16,595 nucleotides of DNA from Candidatus Pacearchaeota archaeon (GCA_023133375.1 JAGLWP010000010.1:1-16595), one strand, 5' to 3'. Positions 5,787 to 12,308 are shown, counted from the stretch's first letter. Numbers and translations are program-made. Notes: generated from the sequence alone by a model not told the origin.

Positions 5787-5807
5787 TTTCTTAAACATTT
5801 TATATTC

Positions 5808-6173
5808 ATGAAAAACGTTGTTTTAGATACAAGTTTCATTTTGACATGCATTAGAAATAAAATAGATTTCCTTGAAGAGATTAAACTTAAAGGATTTCAG
5901 ATAGTTGTACCTAAACAGGTAATTAAAGAATTAGAAAGATTAGTTAAAACAAAAAAAGGCAAAATTAAAAACCAATCTAAACTCGCATTAAAATTATTAA
6001 AAATTAATAAACCCAAATTGATAGACCTTAAAACAAATTATGTAGATAAAGGAATTGTAAAATACTCAAAGAAGCATGATATTATTGTAGCAACTTTAGA
6101 TAGTGAACTTAAGAAAAAAATAAAAAATTCCAAGTTAGTTATTAGAGAAAAAAAGAGGTTAGAGGTTATATAA
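5808..6173 (+). CDS. Fcf1/Utp24-like PIN-domain endonuclease
   Basis: This 121-aa protein is a compact PIN domain of the type found beside rpoE in many archaea, related to eukaryotic Fcf1/Utp24 rRNA-processing nucleases. The likely metal-binding acids are D7 in VVLDTSFIL, E41 in VIKELERL, D80 in YVDKGIVKY and D98 in VATLDSELKK. The VDKGIVxYSKKHDIIVATLD block is characteristic of this group. The gene is followed by rpoE, spt4, rps24e and rps27ae on the same strand, so a role in ribosome maturation is more likely than a toxin role. There is no antitoxin partner on its own strand. The ATG at 5808 is about 27 bp from a TTTAAA site and has no Shine-Dalgarno. Confidence 0.82.
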   Translation: MKNVVLDTSFILTCIRNKIDFLEEIKLKGFQIVVPKQVIKELERLVKTKKGKIKNQSKLALKLLKINKPKLIDLKTNYVDKGIVKYSKKHDIIVATLDSELKKKIKNSKLVIREKKRLEVI

Positions 6174-6225
6174 AGTTTTAATAATAACCTTTAAAAACCA
6201 ATTCTCACTTTAATTTTCATCTAAA

Positions 6226-6825
6226 ATGTTTTATCTAACTGAAATTGAAGATTACATAAGAGTAGAGCCAAAATTATTTGGTTTGCCTACTACTGAATCT
6301 GTTAATAAACAGCTTAAGGAAACTTATTCAGAATACCATAATAAAGAAATTGGTAAAGTCATTTCAATAATTGAAGTGCTGGAAGTCGGAGAAGGAATAA
6401 TAATTTCAGGAGATGGGGCTGCTTATTATAAATCAAGATTCAAATTATTAGTGTGGAAACCTGAACTTCACGAGATTGTTTTTGGGGTAATCGCAGAAAT
6501 AACAAATTTTGGGGCTTTTATGGACATGGGAGTGATGAAAGGAATGATTCATATAAGTCAAACAATGGAAGATTATGTAAGTTTTAGTAAAGCAAATTCT
6601 CTTTTAGGTAAATCAAATAAAAGAAGTTTAAAACAAGGGGACTTATGCCTCGCAAGAATTGTAGCGATAAGTCACAAGGGCGGAGAATTGAAAATTGGGC
6701 TCACAATGCGACAACCAGGATTAGGTAAACTTGAATGGATTAAAGAAGATGCTGCAAAAAAAGAAAAAGAAGAGGCTAAAGTAATTCAATCACAAGAAAA
6801 AGAAACTAAGGGAAAGAAAAAATAA
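6226..6825 (+). CDS. rpoE: DNA-directed RNA polymerase subunit E (Rpb7)
   Basis: This is the archaeal Rpb7 homologue, part of the stalk that binds nascent RNA and helps initiation and termination. Residues 1-77 form the tip domain beginning MFYLTEIEDYIRVEPKLFG, which is a strong family signature. Residues 80-160 form an S1 RNA-binding domain with ITNFGAFMDMG and MKGMIHISQ. A lysine- and glutamate-rich tail (about 173-199) follows. At 199 aa it is a normal full length. It lies between the Fcf1-like nuclease and spt4, as in many archaea. A CCTTTAAAAACC element near 6188-6199 is a possible promoter with a short leader. The F subunit (Rpb4) partner is not in the window. Confidence 0.95.
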   Translation: MFYLTEIEDYIRVEPKLFGLPTTESVNKQLKETYSEYHNKEIGKVISIIEVLEVGEGIIISGDGAAYYKSRFKLLVWKPELHEIVFGVIAEITNFGAFMDMGVMKGMIHISQTMEDYVSFSKANSLLGKSNKRSLKQGDLCLARIVAISHKGGELKIGLTMRQPGLGKLEWIKEDAAKKEKEEAKVIQSQEKETKGKKK

Positions 6826-6828
6826 AAT

Positions 6829-6882
6829 GCGATTTTCATCAAAGTACAAAATAAAATCGCCCTTCAGGGCTTCGAGGAAAAT
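6829..6882 (+). promoter_or_regulatory. Overlapping hairpins between rpoE and spt4
   Basis: A perfect 8-bp inverted repeat, GCGATTTT (6829-6836) and AAAATCGC (6853-6860), begins four nt after the rpoE stop. A second hairpin, GCCC-TTCA-GGGC (6859-6870), uses the last two bases of the first, so the two compete at that edge. A third pairing, ATTTTC (6832-6837) with GAAAAT (6877-6882), would exclude the first. This looks like a transcript-level control or processing element between co-directional genes. Confidence 0.5.
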
Positions 6883-6908
6883 AGAAAAAAACCAAGGGGT
6901 TGTTTTCA

Positions 6909-7097
6909 ATGGCTAAACAAAAAGCATGTAAAATTTGTAATGCAATTTATGAAGGAGACAAATGTCCTAGATGCGAATCTAAAGAATCAACTGAAAGTTT
7001 CAAGGGGAGAATTGTAGTTTTGAATCCTGAAAATTCAGAGATTGCTCAAAAACTTAATCTCAAAAATAAAGGAAATTTTGCAATTAAAACAAGGTAA
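6909..7097 (+). CDS. spt4: Transcription elongation factor Spt4 (RpoE2)
   Basis: Spt4 is the zinc-finger partner of Spt5, which promotes RNA polymerase processivity. The 62-aa protein has the expected four-cysteine zinc site, C7-x2-C10 in CKIC and C19-x2-C22 in CPRC, followed by the typical FKGRIVVLNPENSEIAQKLN segment and KNKGNFAIKTR end. I used the ATG at 6909; a TTG nine bases upstream is in frame but gives a non-family extension. It follows rpoE after two hairpins and is followed by rps24e with a 4-nt gap, in the standard archaeal order. Spt5 is not in the window. Confidence 0.93.
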   Translation: MAKQKACKICNAIYEGDKCPRCESKESTESFKGRIVVLNPENSEIAQKLNLKNKGNFAIKTR

Positions 7098-7101
7098 TTC
7101 T

Positions 7102-7395
7102 ATGGAATTTGAAATAATTAAAGAAAAAGAAAACCAATTATTTGGGAGAAAAGAAATTCAGATTAGTGTAGAAGCACAAGTTACGCCAAGCAGAAATGAA
7201 ATAAAAAATTTAATTGTTCAGAAATTTTCAACTCAAGCAGAAAATATTAGTATCAAAGGAATTCACGGAAAGTTTGGTTCAAAAACTTTCATGATAAATG
7301 CAAATATTTATTCTTCAAAAGAAGAAAAGGAAAACATGGAGCCAAAGAATAAAAAATCCGAAGAGAAAAATGCTGAATCTCAAAACGATTCGTGA
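7102..7395 (+). CDS. rps24e: Ribosomal protein S24e
   Basis: This is the small-subunit protein S24e, specific to archaea and eukaryotes. The 97-aa product begins MEFEIIKEKENQLFGRKEIQ and carries the family motifs TPSRNEIKNLIVQKF and GIHGKFGSKTFMINANIY, then a charged tail rich in E, K and N. An in-frame start 60 nt upstream overlaps spt4 and is rejected because the family starts at MEFEI. It starts 4 nt after spt4 and is followed 18 nt later by rps27ae. It ends in TGA. Confidence 0.93.
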   Translation: MEFEIIKEKENQLFGRKEIQISVEAQVTPSRNEIKNLIVQKFSTQAENISIKGIHGKFGSKTFMINANIYSSKEEKENMEPKNKKSEEKNAESQNDS

Positions 7396-7413
7396 GCCAA
7401 TTCAAAATAAAAA

Positions 7414-7656
7414 ATGCCAAAAAAAATAATAAAAAAAGGAAAAAAACCACATAAGAACAAACCCACAAGTAAGAAATATTCGAAATATAAAATTGAGGGT
7501 GACAAAGTTACAAGAGAAAGATTTTGTCCTCGATGCGGACCAGGAATATTTTTAATGAAATCGCAGGGAAGAGTTTACTGTGGCAAATGTCATTATGCAG
7601 AGTTTGAAGGCAAGACAAAAGAAACTGAGAAAAAAGAAGAATCTTCTAAAAAATAA
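7414..7656 (+). CDS. rps27ae: Ribosomal protein S27ae
   Basis: This is the zinc-ribbon small-subunit protein S27ae, the archaeal homologue of the ribosomal part of eukaryotic ubiquitin-S27a. The 80-aa protein has a basic N-terminus with many lysines, then C38-x2-C41 (CPRCG) and C56-x2-C59 (CGKC) as the zinc site, with GPGIFLMKSQGRVYCGKCHY between. A K/E-rich tail ends it. It closes the rpoE-spt4-rps24e-rps27ae group; the kae1/bud32 gene often next to it in archaea is not here. Noncoding DNA of about 330 bp follows. Confidence 0.94.
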   Translation: MPKKIIKKGKKPHKNKPTSKKYSKYKIEGDKVTRERFCPRCGPGIFLMKSQGRVYCGKCHYAEFEGKTKETEKKEESSKK

Positions 7657-7662
7657 ATTAAA

Positions 7663-7783
7663 CCTAGGAGCAGTGCCAATTAAGTTCTCTCCTCCATTTT
7701 TGGTGTATCTAGATTATAATAGGATTATAACCCTAGGAGGTTCTTCAAGCCGTCAAAAAGATGACCTGAAGCCTCTCCTGGGG
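7663..7783 (+). ncRNA. Candidate structured RNA of unknown class
   Basis: Two hairpin units each start with CCTAGGAG (7663-7670 and 7732-7739). The first pairs AGGAG (7666-7670) with CTCCT (7689-7693). The second is long: a 10-bp stem of 7731-7740 with 7774-7783, an internal loop TT/CC, CTTCA/TGAAG (7743-7747, 7767-7771), an AGCC/C internal loop, and GTCA/TGAC (7752-7755, 7762-7765) capped by AAAAGA. Two pairs in the main stem are G-U on the plus strand and would be A-C mismatches on the minus strand, so the plus strand is the likely RNA. It might be a 3'-UTR element of the ribosomal cluster or a free small RNA. A guide-RNA class cannot be confirmed. Confidence 0.45.
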
Positions 7784-7896
7784 AAAAAGAGGTGATAGAA
7801 AATAGAATACCTCGTTCTATTTAAATCTTTCTATCCTGTTACCCTTCAAAAATGACAAGCGGTAATCAGTTAAAAGTAGTAAAATAATTTTTCTTT

Positions 7897-7950
7897 AGGC
7901 ACTACATACTATTTTTTGTAGGCACTACTTGTGAAAGATTTAGGCACTAC
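7897..7950. repeat. Three direct repeats AGGCACTAC upstream of scpA
   Basis: Identical 9-mers lie at 7897-7905, 7920-7928 and 7942-7950, starting 23 and 22 bp apart, about two helical turns, so all three face the same side of DNA. They are otherwise surrounded by unrelated AT-rich sequence. The last copy ends 6 bp before the scpA TATA box. This is the arrangement expected of tandem binding sites for an activator or repressor acting on scpA. Confidence 0.75.
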
Positions 7951-7955
7951 AAACA

Positions 7956-7966
7956 ATTATAAAACC
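7956..7966 (+). promoter_or_regulatory. scpA TATA box
   Basis: ATTATAAAA lies about 24 bp before the scpA ATG at 7985, with no Shine-Dalgarno before that ATG, which suggests a leaderless scpA mRNA. The repeats at 7897-7950 lie immediately upstream. Confidence 0.6.
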
Positions 7967-7984
7967 TTATTAATTATAATAAAA

Positions 7985-8857
7985 ATGGAAAAAGAGGAAA
8001 AGAATTATAAAAAATCAGTTAAACAAGAGCAAATTCAGGATTTACTTTTTAATAGAGAACTTGGGTGGAAAGAAATAATATATGATTTAATCAACACAGA
8101 ACAATTAGATGCTTGGGATATTGACATTATCATCCTTACAGACAAATATCTAGAAAAAATAAGAAAAATTGAAGAAGCAGACTTTTTTATTTCAAGCAAA
8201 ATTTTACTAGCAGCGTCCTTACTCTTAAGAATTAAATCAGAAATCCTTTTAAATAAATACATAAAAGATATTGATGAAATCTTATTTGGAAAAACAGAAG
8301 AAAAGAAAAATGTTTTAGAAAGAATTGAACTTGATGAAGAAATCCCAGAACTTGTGGCAAGAAGCCCGCTCCCAAGATTCAAAAAAGTAACATTGCAGGA
8401 ACTAATAGAATCATTAAATAAAGCAATCGCAACAGAAAACAGAAGAATCAAAAAAGAAATTATAAACCAAAATGCTTTGAGACAAAGTTCTTTCTCTCTT
8501 CCAAAAAAGAAATTTAATATAAAAAATAAAATAAAAGAAATTTATGATAACTTATTTAGTCATTTAGAAGATGAAGAAAAGAAGAAAAAAATTTCATTCA
8601 CTGAATTAATTGGGAAAAACAAAGAAGAAAGAATTATTTCTTTGCTTCCTTTATTACATTTAGAATCTCAAAAAAAAATTTGGCTTGAACAAGAAGCTCA
8701 TTTTGAAGAAATTCATATCTGGCTTAAAGAAGTTTTTCTAAAACATAATCCACATCCTTTCGCTGAATTAAGAAAAGAAATTGAAAATTTAGATGATAAA
8801 CAAAAACAAAGACTTGAAAAAATTAATGAGGAATTTGCAAATCCTCTTGGAAATTGA
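7985..8857 (+). CDS. scpA: Segregation and condensation protein ScpA (kleisin)
   Basis: ScpA is the kleisin that bridges the heads of the SMC dimer in chromosome condensation. The 290-aa protein has the family pattern: an N-terminal block IQDLLFNRELGWKEIIYDLI (about residues 16-35), the AWDIDIIILTDKYLEKIRKI segment (about 40-60), the helical LLAASLLLRIKSEILL (about 74-89), and a C-terminal winged-helix-like FTELI..KEERIISLLPLLHLESQKKIWLEQ region. Length is normal for ScpA. The ATG at 7985 was chosen over an upstream in-frame start at 7931, because it lies about 24 bp from a TATA box and the extension would be coded by the repeat region. SMC and ScpB are not in the window. It ends two nt before the next ATG. 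Confidence 0.87.
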   Translation: MEKEEKNYKKSVKQEQIQDLLFNRELGWKEIIYDLINTEQLDAWDIDIIILTDKYLEKIRKIEEADFFISSKILLAASLLLRIKSEILLNKYIKDIDEILFGKTEEKKNVLERIELDEEIPELVARSPLPRFKKVTLQELIESLNKAIATENRRIKKEIINQNALRQSSFSLPKKKFNIKNKIKEIYDNLFSHLEDEEKKKKISFTELIGKNKEERIISLLPLLHLESQKKIWLEQEAHFEEIHIWLKEVFLKHNPHPFAELRKEIENLDDKQKQRLEKINEEFANPLGN

Positions 8858-8859
8858 AC

Positions 8860-9219
8860 ATGGATTATGACGCAAGAATAAATTACAATGGGGAAAATAT
8901 AAAGTTATTTTACTCTCCTTATTTTCCCAAGATTAATCGAAGTGATTTTTTAAAAATTCAGGTTAAAGGCATTGGAAATGGAAGAACTAAAATTTTATAG
9001 GACGAAACAAATTATTCTGAAGCGTATAAAATAACAGAAGAAGAAGCACAAATATATCTTATAAAAAATGCTATGGACAAGGGAAAATCTGGATATGCTT
9101 TAAAGAAAATTGTTGCAATAATGCAAGATACAATTTGTAGCCCAAGAGAAAATCATTTTGAATTAGAAATAATATTAAAGGGTGTAGCTTTTTTTAAAAA
9201 AGAAAATGTCAAATATTAA
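8860..9219 (+). pseudogene. Unknown gene split by an in-frame TAG
   Basis: An ATG at 8860, two nt after the scpA stop, opens a frame of 46 codons (MDYDARINYNGENIKLFYSP and onward to GNGRTKIL) that meets TAG at 8998-9000. The same frame continues open for another 72 codons from DETNYSEAYKITEEEAQIYL to the TAA at 9217-9219, with composition like the first part. Read through, it would be a protein of about 119 residues. A helical EEEAQIYLIKNAMDKGKSGYALKKI region follows the TAG. No family is recognised. TAG ends other genes here (at 148 and 3416), so it is not simply reassigned. A recent nonsense mutation, sequencing error or readthrough are the options. Confidence 0.55.
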
Positions 9220-9322
9220 AACCCCCAATTCCAAAATACTCGCTCTGCTTAGCCTCGCTGATTAATGGCTCAAAATCAAACTCTGTTAAAATTTCTCGCT
9301 GAAGATTATAGTTAATACACAT
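9209..9322 (-). CDS. Possible small protein, 37 aa
   Basis: A minus-strand ATG at 9322 opens 37 codons (MCINYNLQREILTEFDFEPL and onward to EYFGIGGFNI) ending in TGA. An AAAATATATAAA element directly precedes the ATG, too close to be its own TATA box for a leaderless start. The composition looks protein-like with balanced residues, but it is short and overlaps the tail of the TAG-split gene by 11 nt. It may be a remnant of a longer gene. No family is recognised. Confidence 0.25.
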   Translation of the reverse strand: MCINYNLQREILTEFDFEPLISEAKQSEYFGIGGFNI

Positions 9323-9467
9323 TTTATATATTTTAATCAAACCGCCATTTCTTCATTAATTAATTATATCCATTGCGCCGAGCATTTGCACGAATGAAAT
9401 TTTGATAATAAATGTTGAGTGCGAGTAAAGACGCATTATTTTTAAACTCTCAATTTTTCCTTTCCCA

Positions 9468-10154
9468 ATGAAAGCAGCAGTTTTATTTTCAGGAGGAAAA
9501 GATTCATGTTATGCAGCTTATTTGACAAAGGAAAAAGGATATGAATTAAATTGCCTTATTTCAATTTTTTCCAAAAATAAAGAAAGTTACATGTTCCATA
9601 CTCCCTCTATAAAAAAAACAAAACAACAGGCAAAAGTAATGCAACTCCCCATAATTATTAAAAAAACTAAAGGAAAAAAGGAAGAGGAATTAAAAGATTT
9701 AGAAAAGGCCATAAAAAAAGCAAAAGAAAAATATAACATTGGCACAATTGTCACAGGAGCGATTGAATCAGTTTATCAGGCATCAAGAATACAAAAAATT
9801 TGTGACAAATTTAATTTAAAATGTTTTAACCCTCTTTGGCAAATTGACGAAATTCAATATTTAAAAAAATTAATAAAATCAAAATTTAAAATAATAATCA
9901 CAGGAGTCTTTGCTTATCCTTTAGATAAATCTTGGTTAGGAAGAGAAATCAACCAGGATTTTGTAAAACAAGTTAAAGAACTAAAAGAAAAATATAAAAT
10001 TCATCCTGCTGGAGAAGGCGGAGAATTTGAAACTTTTGTGTTGGATTGTCCATTGTTTGAAAAACCATTAAAAATTATTAATTCAAAAACCTCCGGAGAA
10101 AAAAATTCCTGGAAAATGGACATAAATCTCGAAAAAATCAGGAAAAATATATAA
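9468..10154 (+). CDS. dph6: Diphthine-ammonia ligase Dph6
   Basis: Dph6 is an ATP-dependent amidase that makes the final amide of diphthamide on elongation factor 2. The 228-aa protein has the ATP-pyrophosphatase P-loop SGGKDS at residues 8-13, the GAIESVYQASRIQKICDKF segment, and the family-specific GEGGEFETF motif at 182-190 followed by VLDCPLF. This combination is typical of the archaeal MJ0570-type Dph6. Length is normal. The ATG at 9468 lies about 28 bp after TTTTTAAAC (about 9437-9445). No other diphthamide genes (Dph2, Dph5) are nearby. It is not an NAD synthase or TilS, given the GEGGEFETF motif. Confidence 0.93.
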   Translation: MKAAVLFSGGKDSCYAAYLTKEKGYELNCLISIFSKNKESYMFHTPSIKKTKQQAKVMQLPIIIKKTKGKKEEELKDLEKAIKKAKEKYNIGTIVTGAIESVYQASRIQKICDKFNLKCFNPLWQIDEIQYLKKLIKSKFKIIITGVFAYPLDKSWLGREINQDFVKQVKELKEKYKIHPAGEGGEFETFVLDCPLFEKPLKIINSKTSGEKNSWKMDINLEKIRKNI

Positions 10155-10176
10155 ACTCAATACTTCTTCGCTAACG

Positions 10177-11001
10177 ATGGAATTTCAAAACACCACTATT
10201 TTAAGAGTTATGCTAACTATTTCAGCAATTATCTTAACTTATCTTTTAATAAATACTTTCTTGAAAAAAGCTTTGATTAAAAAAGTTAGAACAAAAAGAA
10301 TGAAACATAACATAATTGTGTTCATAAGTTTGATAAGTTATCTCTTTGTTTTTATTTCTATTATCTTTCTAGTTATATCAGTTACTGGTACAAATCTCAG
10401 TTTAGGAGTCGCAGCAGGTTTATTGACTGCAGGTCTTGGATGGGCACTTCAAAGACCAATAACAGGAGTTGCGGCATGGGTAATGATAATAACATCCAAA
10501 CCATTTGAAATTGGAGACAGGATTATAGTTGGAGGAGTTAAGGGCGATGTGGGCAATATAACTTTAACACATATTCATCTAAAAGAATTCGGAGGGACAA
10601 TTGGAGGAGAAGAAACTTCAGGAAGAATTATCTTTGTCCCAAATTCAATATTGTTTGAACAAAATATAATAAATTACACCTCTCAAAATAATTATATTTT
10701 AGATGAAGTTACATTTACAATAACTTATGCAAGTGATGTTGAAAAAGCAAATGAAATAGCCAGAAAAACAGCAGAAAGAATAACTAAAAATGTTTTAGAA
10801 CATATCCATCAAAAACCATTCACACGAAGTAATTTCCAGGCTTCAGGAGTAGATATAAGAGTGAGATATTATACTATTGCAGAAAATAGGCAAGAAATAA
10901 GCTCAAATATTACAGAAGAAATTTCAAAAGAAATCAAAAAAGAAAAAACAGTTCAGTTTGCTTATCCGCACACAGAAGTTTTCTTGAATAAACGGAAATA
11001 A
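10177..11001 (+). CDS. mscS: MscS-family mechanosensitive channel
   Basis: This is a small-conductance mechanosensitive channel that opens under membrane tension to release solutes. The 274-aa protein has TM1 at about 8-30, TM2 at about 45-70 and the Gly/Ala-rich pore helix TM3 at about 75-105 (LGVAAGLLTAGLGWALQRPITG). The cytoplasmic beta domain follows with KPFEIGDRIIVGGVKGDV (about 109-126) and the family signature RIIFVPNSILFEQNIINYT (about 149-168). The C-terminal alpha/beta domain closes it. Length matches MscS (286 in E. coli). A TATA-like AAATATATAAAC sits in the dph6 end, about 28 bp before the ATG, so it likely has its own promoter. Confidence 0.93.
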   Translation: MEFQNTTILRVMLTISAIILTYLLINTFLKKALIKKVRTKRMKHNIIVFISLISYLFVFISIIFLVISVTGTNLSLGVAAGLLTAGLGWALQRPITGVAAWVMIITSKPFEIGDRIIVGGVKGDVGNITLTHIHLKEFGGTIGGEETSGRIIFVPNSILFEQNIINYTSQNNYILDEVTFTITYASDVEKANEIARKTAERITKNVLEHIHQKPFTRSNFQASGVDIRVRYYTIAENRQEISSNITEEISKEIKKEKTVQFAYPHTEVFLNKRK

Positions 11002-11002
11002 A

Positions 11003-11185
11003 TCAAAAAACAAGATAAGCCTCTTTCGCATCTTGTATAGATTTCGCTTCCATCCGACGATATTCTATCTCTGTCTTTTCCATTCTTTCATTAATCTCAT
11101 TATCAACTTTTTGAGTTTCATCACTAGAAAAAGTCCTGATTTCTCTTTTAATTTTTAATCTCTCAAAAATATCATAATCTCTCAT
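11003..11185 (-). CDS. Small charged protein downstream of hisS, 60 aa
   Basis: This 60-aa protein overlaps the end of hisS by 14 nt. I set the start at the ATG at 11185 because GGAGGGGAAAGAT, a strong Shine-Dalgarno, lies just upstream inside the hisS C-terminus. The sequence (MRDYDIFERLKIKREIRTFS onward) is highly charged and predicted helical, with an EINERMEKTEIEYRRMEAKS coiled-coil-like stretch at about 30-49. No family is recognised. The overlap and SD imply translation coupled to HisRS. An upstream open extension overlaps hisS further and is rejected. It converges with mscS, whose stop lies one nt away. Confidence 0.6.
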   Translation of the reverse strand: MRDYDIFERLKIKREIRTFSSDETQKVDNEINERMEKTEIEYRRMEAKSIQDAKEAYLVF

Positions 11186-12308
11186 ATCTTTCCCCTCCAC
11201 TCTCCATACACTTAATCTTAAATTTTCCGCTTGCAACTTCTTTTCCACCGACAAAAATTACTTTGCTAATTTTTTTTGAATTAGCATATTCTAATGCTTT
11301 TGAGGGTTTACCATAATAAATCATAACATTTTCACCTTGCCCTCTAAGTTTCTCAGCTAATTTTATTGAAGCCCTGTCTTGCCCGATGCTTATAATCAAA
11401 ATTTCTTTTTTCTCAATCTTTATCCCAGATAATTTTTCAATTCTTTCAATCCCAAAAGAAATCCCAACTGCCTGCAAATTATTTATTTGATATGTCCCTC
11501 CAGCACAAATAGTTTCTTTCATTCCAGAACTTTTTATCTCAAAAACATTCCCATTGTAATAACTCAAACCTCTAACTAAAGACACGCTAAAAATAATTTT
11601 CACGCCATAATATTTACAATATTTTTTCAATTCCTCAATTTCTGAATAAGATTGATATTTTTTAAAATAAGGTTCTGGTTTTTTTAATATTACCAAAACT
11701 TTTTCAGCCCCAAACTTTTTCAAATTCTCTCTAATTTTCTTTTCAGGCAATTTATCAAGTTTATCAATCTCTCTAAGAACTTGTTCCTTGTATTTTTTAT
11801 CTATCTTCTGCTCATCAAAGATTTCATTCAATAACTTCCGATTTCCAACAAAAATTTCATTTGGAATTTTCAATTCCTTGAAAATCTTATTAGCAATTGA
11901 AATAATTTCAGAATCCTCTTTTATTGTAGAACCAACAACATCAACATCACATTGCGTAAATTGTCTAAACCTATTTGCAGAAACAGGCTCGTCTCTAAAA
12001 ACCTCTCCAATTCTATAAGTTCTATAAGGAAGTTTTTGATTTTTCATAATTCTTTTCAAAGGAAAAGTCAACTCATATCTCAATGCAAGATTTCTTTTCC
12101 CCTTATCTTTCAACTTAAATATATCTGAAACAGCTTCGTCCTGAGAATTATTTCCCTTAACAAATTCTCCATATTCAATTATCGGAGTCTCGGCTGGTTC
12201 AAACCCGTATTTTTCAAAAGCTCCAACTAAAATTTTTTTTATCTCTGCACGTTTTTCAGCTTCTTCCCCAGAATAATCTTTAAATCCTTTTACCAAATCA
12301 GTTTTCAT
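11172..12308 (-). CDS. hisS: Histidyl-tRNA synthetase
   Basis: HisRS is a class II synthetase that charges tRNA-His, recognising G-1 and C73. The 378-aa protein has the LRYELT block at 76-81, motif 2 with FRDE at 104-107, FTQCDVDVVG at 117-126, the VRGLSYYNG histidine-binding motif at 245-253, and motif 3 GISFGIERI at 282-290. It is followed by the anticodon-binding domain (303-378). Several usually conserved positions differ: RGLDYYTG reads RGLSYYNG, and GGRYD reads GGTYQ (271-274), while the catalytic Arg is kept. The start overlaps the upstream membrane-protein stop by 4 nt. tRNA-His lies at the head of the same cluster. It is shorter than the 420 or more of bacterial HisRS. Confidence 0.9.
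   Translation of the reverse strand: MKTDLVKGFKDYSGEEAEKRAEIKKILVGAFEKYGFEPAETPIIEYGEFVKGNNSQDEAVSDIFKLKDKGKRNLALRYELTFPLKRIMKNQKLPYRTYRIGEVFRDEPVSANRFRQFTQCDVDVVGSTIKEDSEIISIANKIFKELKIPNEIFVGNRKLLNEIFDEQKIDKKYKEQVLREIDKLDKLPEKKIRENLKKFGAEKVLVILKKPEPYFKKYQSYSEIEELKKYCKYYGVKIIFSVSLVRGLSYYNGNVFEIKSSGMKETICAGGTYQINNLQAVGISFGIERIEKLSGIKIEKKEILIISIGQDRASIKLAEKLRGQGENVMIYYGKPSKALEYANSKKISKVIFVGGKEVASGKFKIKCMESGGERYERL

Larger units (their letters stand above)
7657..7984. other. Noncoding region upstream of scpA (328 bp)
   Basis: No convincing protein gene is present. The stretch holds, in order: a CCTAGGAG duplication with two hairpins, the second very strong (7731-7783); a TATTTAAAT element (7818-7826) that could be a promoter in either direction; an 11-codon open frame at 7852-7887; three direct repeats of AGGCACTAC (7897-7950); and the scpA TATA box (about 7956-7964). 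An open frame through 7580-7795 overlaps rps27ae and the hairpins and is treated as spurious. Confidence 0.7.

Noticed and set aside
5808..6173. VapC-type toxin
   Set aside because: It is a PIN domain, but it lacks an antitoxin partner on its strand and leads the conserved rpoE-spt4 cluster, so a ribosome-processing role is more likely.
7731..7783. Box H/ACA or C/D small RNA
   Set aside because: The hairpin has internal loops, but I see no clear kink-turn, ACA box at the right distance, or paired C and D boxes, so the class is left open.
7580..7795. 71-aa plus-strand frame overlapping rps27ae
   Set aside because: It overlaps the well-supported ribosomal protein in another frame and then crosses the strong hairpins; its composition does not look like a protein.
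7897..7950. CRISPR array
   Set aside because: Only three 9-bp repeats with 13-14-bp spacers and no cas genes; too short for CRISPR repeats.
8035..8451. 138-aa minus-strand open frame in scpA
   Set aside because: It is the antisense shadow of scpA, Ser-rich as expected from reversed Lys/Glu-rich AT-biased coding sequence.
8860..9219. Genome-wide TAG reassignment (pyrrolysine code)
   Set aside because: Two other genes in the window appear to end with TAG (at 148 and 3416), and no pyrrolysine genes are visible.
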